Positions 60,305 through 64,000 of a stretch of 64,000 bases of DNA are shown piece after piece (the stretch's first letter is position 1; each line of letters opens with the position of its first letter). The translations under genes were made by a program, and so were the position numbers. Source of the stretch: Castanea sativa (taxonomy: Eukaryota > Streptophyta > Magnoliopsida > Fagales > Fagaceae); the NCBI RefSeq assembly GCF_040712315.1, contig NC_134017.1:6602001-6666000 (forward strand), read 5' to 3'. Under the pieces are notes generated by a model. The model saw nothing but the letters and a program-made list of their open reading frames with translations, made no database searches and had not been told where the DNA came from.

Positions 60305-61273
60305 TGTTAGGACATATGTGATTCATGTTAGGAACATATGTCAATTTAGAATTGGCTAATCCTTCGACAAAACACACTTTACTTGTAATTGAGTAGATCT
60401 AGGATGTATTTAATATTTCAATGAATAAGGTTTCAAGTTCAAGTGTTAAAGTCATACAAATCTGTCCAAAAAATAAGTGAAGAAGTGCTAATTCATTAAA
60501 GCTCAACAGCTCTCGACAGATAGCTATCTATCGAGCTCTCGACAGATAGCTATCTATCGAGCTCTCGACAGCTGTTGACAGATACTATCTATCGAGAATT
60601 ACAAAATTAGAATTTTCAAATCTAATTTTCGACCCATGCTGACATATATAAGACTTATTTTAAAGGCCGTCACATAAGAAAATATAAGGAGACCACATGC
60701 AAAAGGTGACCGATGCCTTATTCTCTCTGAAAGAAGCTACTGCATCTTTGCACCTTAGAGTTTTGTAACCAAGTGCTTCTTGATTTTCATTGTTAATGAA
60801 ATGAAGAACTTTTCAGCCAACATTCTTCTTCCTCAAGTTGATGAGTAAGTCACGTACTGGGATTCGTGCAAAGGAGTTAGTCACATACTAGGATCCGTAC
60901 ATCAAAAAAGGTGGCGTTCATATATTAAAGAGTTCAGAGGTTCTGAAGCGGTAAAAGGTTTCTACTGTTAGTTCATCTACGGAGATTGTAGAGTTTAGGG
61001 ACAAAGATTTTGTACTAGATCTGAAATTTCTTTTTCCTAAAGTGAATTGTTTTTCGGAAAGGTTTTCCTCCAGATTTTTTATTGTGAAACTAGTTTGTTT
61101 CATTGGTTTTCCTAGGTTATCATATCTTGTCTTATTTACTATTCAACTATGCATGATTTTGATATGATATTGATGTTTGATTGTTTTAACAAGTTTTATT
61201 CATAATAAATCTAATTAACAACTTGGGTTTAAAACTTGTTAATTCGATCAACCGGGGTCTAAATTTCCCAACA
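60305..61273 (+). mobile_element. Solo LTR nested in the Sirevirus-like element, 969 bp
   Basis: It runs from TGTTAGGACATATGTG to GGTCTAAATTTCCCAACA. The target copies TGATC (60300-60304) and CGATC (61274-61278) differ by one C/T change. It contains the palindromic array at 60509-60596 and a TATA-like ACATATATAAGACT at 60644. Confidence 0.85.
60509..60596. repeat. 26-bp tandem near-palindromes in an LTR
   Basis: Two perfect 26-bp units (60509-60534 and 60535-60560) and a third, altered unit (60561-60596). Each contains TCGACAGATAGCTATCT followed by ATCGA, almost its own reverse complement. They lie upstream of the LTR TATA-like box. Confidence 0.92.
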
Positions 61274-61844
61274 CGATCAAAACTAGATAATTTTCAGTTT
61301 TTAATTGATCAGTCTTTTCATGCATTGCACATATAGATTAGGACATGCATTGCATTTTTTTTTTCTTTATCCATCTTGCATTTATTGTAGTCATATCTCT
61401 CATTATTTTCACACACAACATGTATACACTTTGCTGAATTAGGTATTCAACTTAATTTAAAAATTGATTGATTAATTTTTCAGTTCTGTACATTTTAGTA
61501 TATGCTGTTTCTCTTCATGTGTGAACTGCTAAAAATTGAAAATATTTTGAGATATGGTGGATAATAAATGTGCAAGTATTTTCTCTAAAAAACTTTGCAT
61601 GCTAATTTTTATATCATTGAGATCTATATTAATTGTATAGTTTTATTGATTGTGCCTGAAGTGTTTGCAAGCATCTGTTAATGAGTTACATAGTGTCAAG
61701 TTTGCATATATTAAAAGAGAGAATATTTGTATTCATGTGTATCCTCGACTTATTTTTTTGTTAGGTTTGTGTCTTTTTAGTTTTCTGCACCTCCTAAATA
61801 TTCCCCAAAATTGTTTTTCTCCAAACTTTTTTTGTTTTTCCTAT

Positions 61845-62477
61845 TTTTATAGGGGGAGAAAGTTTTTTTTTTAAAGCCTGTGTTGTTCATAGGGGGAGTT
61901 GCCTCTATTTTCTATAAAGCTTGATTCTTTTATGTTTCCTTGATTCTCTATTTCTCTTCTCCTTTGTTATGTATGTTTATTGTTTACCTTCTGATTGAGT
62001 TGTCTTTATCAATACGTAATAAAAGAGGGAGAAAAAGATGAAATTTAGAATAGTTTTTTAACTGTTTTTATTTAGGGGGAGTTGAGATTGTTTTCAAAAG
62101 GGGGAGAAAATAAAAAGTTTTTGATGTATCTAACTTAGGATGAGAGTTAGTTTCCGTGTTTGTTATTTGCTGTTATTGCATATGTGTTATTTTCTGTTTA
62201 TTTGTCTTTGTTTCCGCACATGCCTTGATGTGCTCTTTTGAGTGTTTCAGGAAAGGTCTTTATTTCCACACATGCGTTGATGTGCTCTTTTGAGTGTTTC
62301 AGGAAAGACAAGTACATTCTGATCAAGACTTTCTGCCTCTTATTGCAACTTCTGTGTTAGGAGTTTTAGTTTGGGATTTGTGATTTAATTGGGCATTTTA
62401 TTGTAATTGGGATGTTCTTGTATTTGAGCATTTCATATTGTATATAAATTTTGTCATGGATTGCCAAAGGAGGAGAT
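61845..62477 (+). repeat. Multiple polypurine tracts before the 3' LTR
   Basis: AGGGGGAG occurs near 61852, 61891, 62073 and 62100, and AAAGGAGGAGATT abuts the 3' LTR (62467-62478). A direct duplication, GATGTGCTCTTTTGAGTGTT, lies at about 62228 and 62279. Confidence 0.75.
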
Positions 62478-63135
62478 TGTTAGGTTCTAAAGTTTAGAAC
62501 AATTGGTAAATTGTGAGTATATAAAAGCCCAACAGCCTATTGGTCCATTAAGTGATTAGGGTTTCAGATTTATTTCACATAGTATATAAAATAAACCTTA
62601 AGGCACATTTTGTAGAGATTTTGGAGGTGCTCTTGTGAGATCTAAAAGGTATGTACCTTTTTCTTTCAAAGTCACTGCTGGAAATCACTCTCATATCATT
62701 AGATCCAGTAGATCTAAAGTTGCTATTACAAAGATCAACAACTGAAGGTGATTTGAAATCTTTGAGTGAGATCTCAAAGTCGCAAGTGTGGGTGCTTGTG
62801 TTGCAGTAAATCCAAAGAGAGAAGTAGTCTGTGAATTTGGAGCTTGCATATGGTCGTGTCAATAAGTTGCTATTAAAGGTAGCAATAGATTTAGGGTTAA
62901 ATCTAATTGTAAAAACTTCGAGGATAGTTATGTCAAATCCTCTCCAAGTTTTTATCTTGAAACAATTCGTTTCATTGGTTTTCCTAGGTCATCATATTGT
63001 GGTATTATTTACTTTTCCGCTTTTATGCATGATATGATATATGCTTTTTTAACCTAGATCTGAATAATAAACCTAATAATCATCTTGGTTAATTAATTAA
63101 GTTAAACAATTTGGTTTAAAGGGTCTAAACGAACA
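62478..63135 (+). repeat. 3' LTR of the Sirevirus-like element, partly deleted
   Basis: It begins TGTTAGGTTCTAAAGTTTAG and ends GGTCTAAACGAACA. It lacks about 200 bp found in the 5' LTR after the first 40 bases. It shows the intact site into which the nested solo LTR of the 5' LTR inserted. Confidence 0.8.
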
Positions 63136-63360
63136 AATAGTGTTTGTGTTTGGTGATGATTCCAAACAACTCTTAACTGGTGAAGCCTAAGGTTTAAACA
63201 TGGGATTGATCTAGGTGGGATGTCTAGATTGTCCTACATCACAAACCCTATAGGCTTAGTCTCACATCACCATTATTAAGATCTTCTTAATTTGAAATAG
63301 ATCTATTTAATGCTTCAGATTAAAAATGACAAGTTTAAAGGTGTACCAACACCACGTTCT
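63136..63360. repeat. Resumed segmental-duplication match
   Basis: The stretch 63250-63360 matches 5240-5326, with TATTAAGATC, TTTAAAGGTGTACC and CACGTTCT in the same order. This dates the large insertion before it to after the duplication. Confidence 0.7.
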
Positions 63361-64000
63361 TAGGGATGACAATTTTGCCCCGTCTCACTTGCCCCGCCCT
63401 TCCCGCTTCCCCTCGCATGAGTTTACCCTACCCCGCAAAGGAGGTGGGGCAAGGATGGAGCGAGATTTTAGCCCCGTACAATAGGACGGGGCAAGGATGA
63501 GTTTTAAACTTTTTAGACCCACCCTGCCCCGTGTTAATAAGGGTTAAATTGTAAAATTTTCATTTCCTAAAACCCTTCTATTTAAACAAACATATTATTA
63601 GCTTATTTTATTCTACCTAACATGGCTCTCTACCTCTTTTTTCTCTCTAGCAAGGTTGGAAATAAGGTACCAATTTTTAACATTTTCTTTTATCTTTAAT
63701 TATTAGAAACAAATTTATATACTATTGAATCATTGATTTTGTACTATGAGATTTTTGTTTTTATTGAGATATTGTATTGTTAAACACTTGGATAATATTA
63801 TTCAGTTTTTGCTAAAAATTAGTTTGGTTTGATGGGATCAAATTTATTTTTAATTTCAAGTATATATTTATTAACGAAACATGTTTTATTAAAAAAAATT
63901 TAATAGTTGTGGGCAAATCAATTGGAAGTAGAGTTTTATGGGGTGGGGTGGGGCTTCACGAGGCCCCAAGGGGTAGGGATTAGGCAATAAAATTTTACTC
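63361..64000. mobile_element. Start of a GGGGC-rich hAT-like element, runs off the window
   Basis: TAGGGATGACAATTTTGCCC opens a segment with repeated GCCCCG and GGGGCAAGGATG words, typical of non-autonomous hAT elements in plants. CACGTTCT stands just before it (63353-63360). In duplicate A the same word (5319-5326) continues into unrelated sequence, so A shows the empty site. The right end is outside the window. Confidence 0.55.

Larger units (their letters stand above)
56315..63135 (+). mobile_element. Sirevirus-like Ty1/copia retrotransposon, degenerate, with nested solo LTRs
   Basis: Two LTRs (56315-58129 and 62478-63135) enclose about 4.3 kb. A primer site resembling the initiator-tRNA type, TTGGGTTCAGAGC, follows the 5' LTR. 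A zinc-knuckle relic lies at 58560-58660. Repeated AGGGGGAG tracts precede the 3' LTR, a trait known from Sireviruses. Pol is not recognisable. Two foreign solo LTRs are nested, at 56743-57675 and 60305-61273. Target duplications are unclear because both flanks are GTGTTT-rich. Confidence 0.72.

Noticed and set aside
60509..60596. Possible CRISPR-like array
   Set aside because: Only two or three directly abutting units with no spacers, in a plant LTR.

Overview
This looks like nuclear DNA of a woody eudicot. The evidence is the AT-rich intergenic sequence, long CT, TA and TTATTG microsatellites, plant-type R2R3-MYB genes with two introns, and a dense, nested load of plant transposons. A Fagaceae-like genome would fit, but that is a guess from the general character of the repeats. 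No prokaryotic, organellar or rRNA segment was recognised. All calls are by eye; no search was run.

Only two loci look like working host genes. Both are minus-strand R2R3-MYB genes of the MYB26 type: copy A at 956-2379 and copy B at 50865-52306. Each has three exons of 133, 130 and about 700-740 nt in the classic MYB phase pattern. They lie in two copies of one segmental duplication, about 1-5400 and about 49518-55815, with a further piece of copy B at 63230-63360. The copies have since gained different transposons. Copy A has lost the conserved C-terminal motif through a frameshift; copy B keeps it.

The 44 kb between the copies is mostly transposons. The largest is a 14.1 kb Ty3/gypsy element of the Tat lineage (21035-35176), with 1.3 kb LTRs and the target duplication ACACT. 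It sits inside a Harbinger-like element (20913-36268). Its gag-pol is broken by stops and frameshifts. Between integrase and the 3' LTR it carries, in antisense, a six-exon plant-mobile-domain gene (29191-33223). The intron phases agree but about ten nonsense codons interrupt it. This is the most interesting feature of the window.

Other well-bounded elements: solo LTRs at 3920-4666, 14580-17099, 19949-20886, 56743-57675 and 60305-61273; hAT-type non-autonomous elements with 8-bp duplications at 15360-15987, 37709-38277, 39207-39812 and 40490-41259; a 192-bp MULE-type MITE at 41442-41633 with a 9-bp duplication; and two tRNA-derived SINE families (8998-9163 and relatives; 56042-56198). A degenerate Sirevirus-like (Ty1/copia) element spans 56315-63135.

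Host gene debris includes a SurE-like phosphatase fragment (10264-10434) and a LEA-like fragment (54080-54458). Long remaining stretches hold no recognisable genes and are listed as such.
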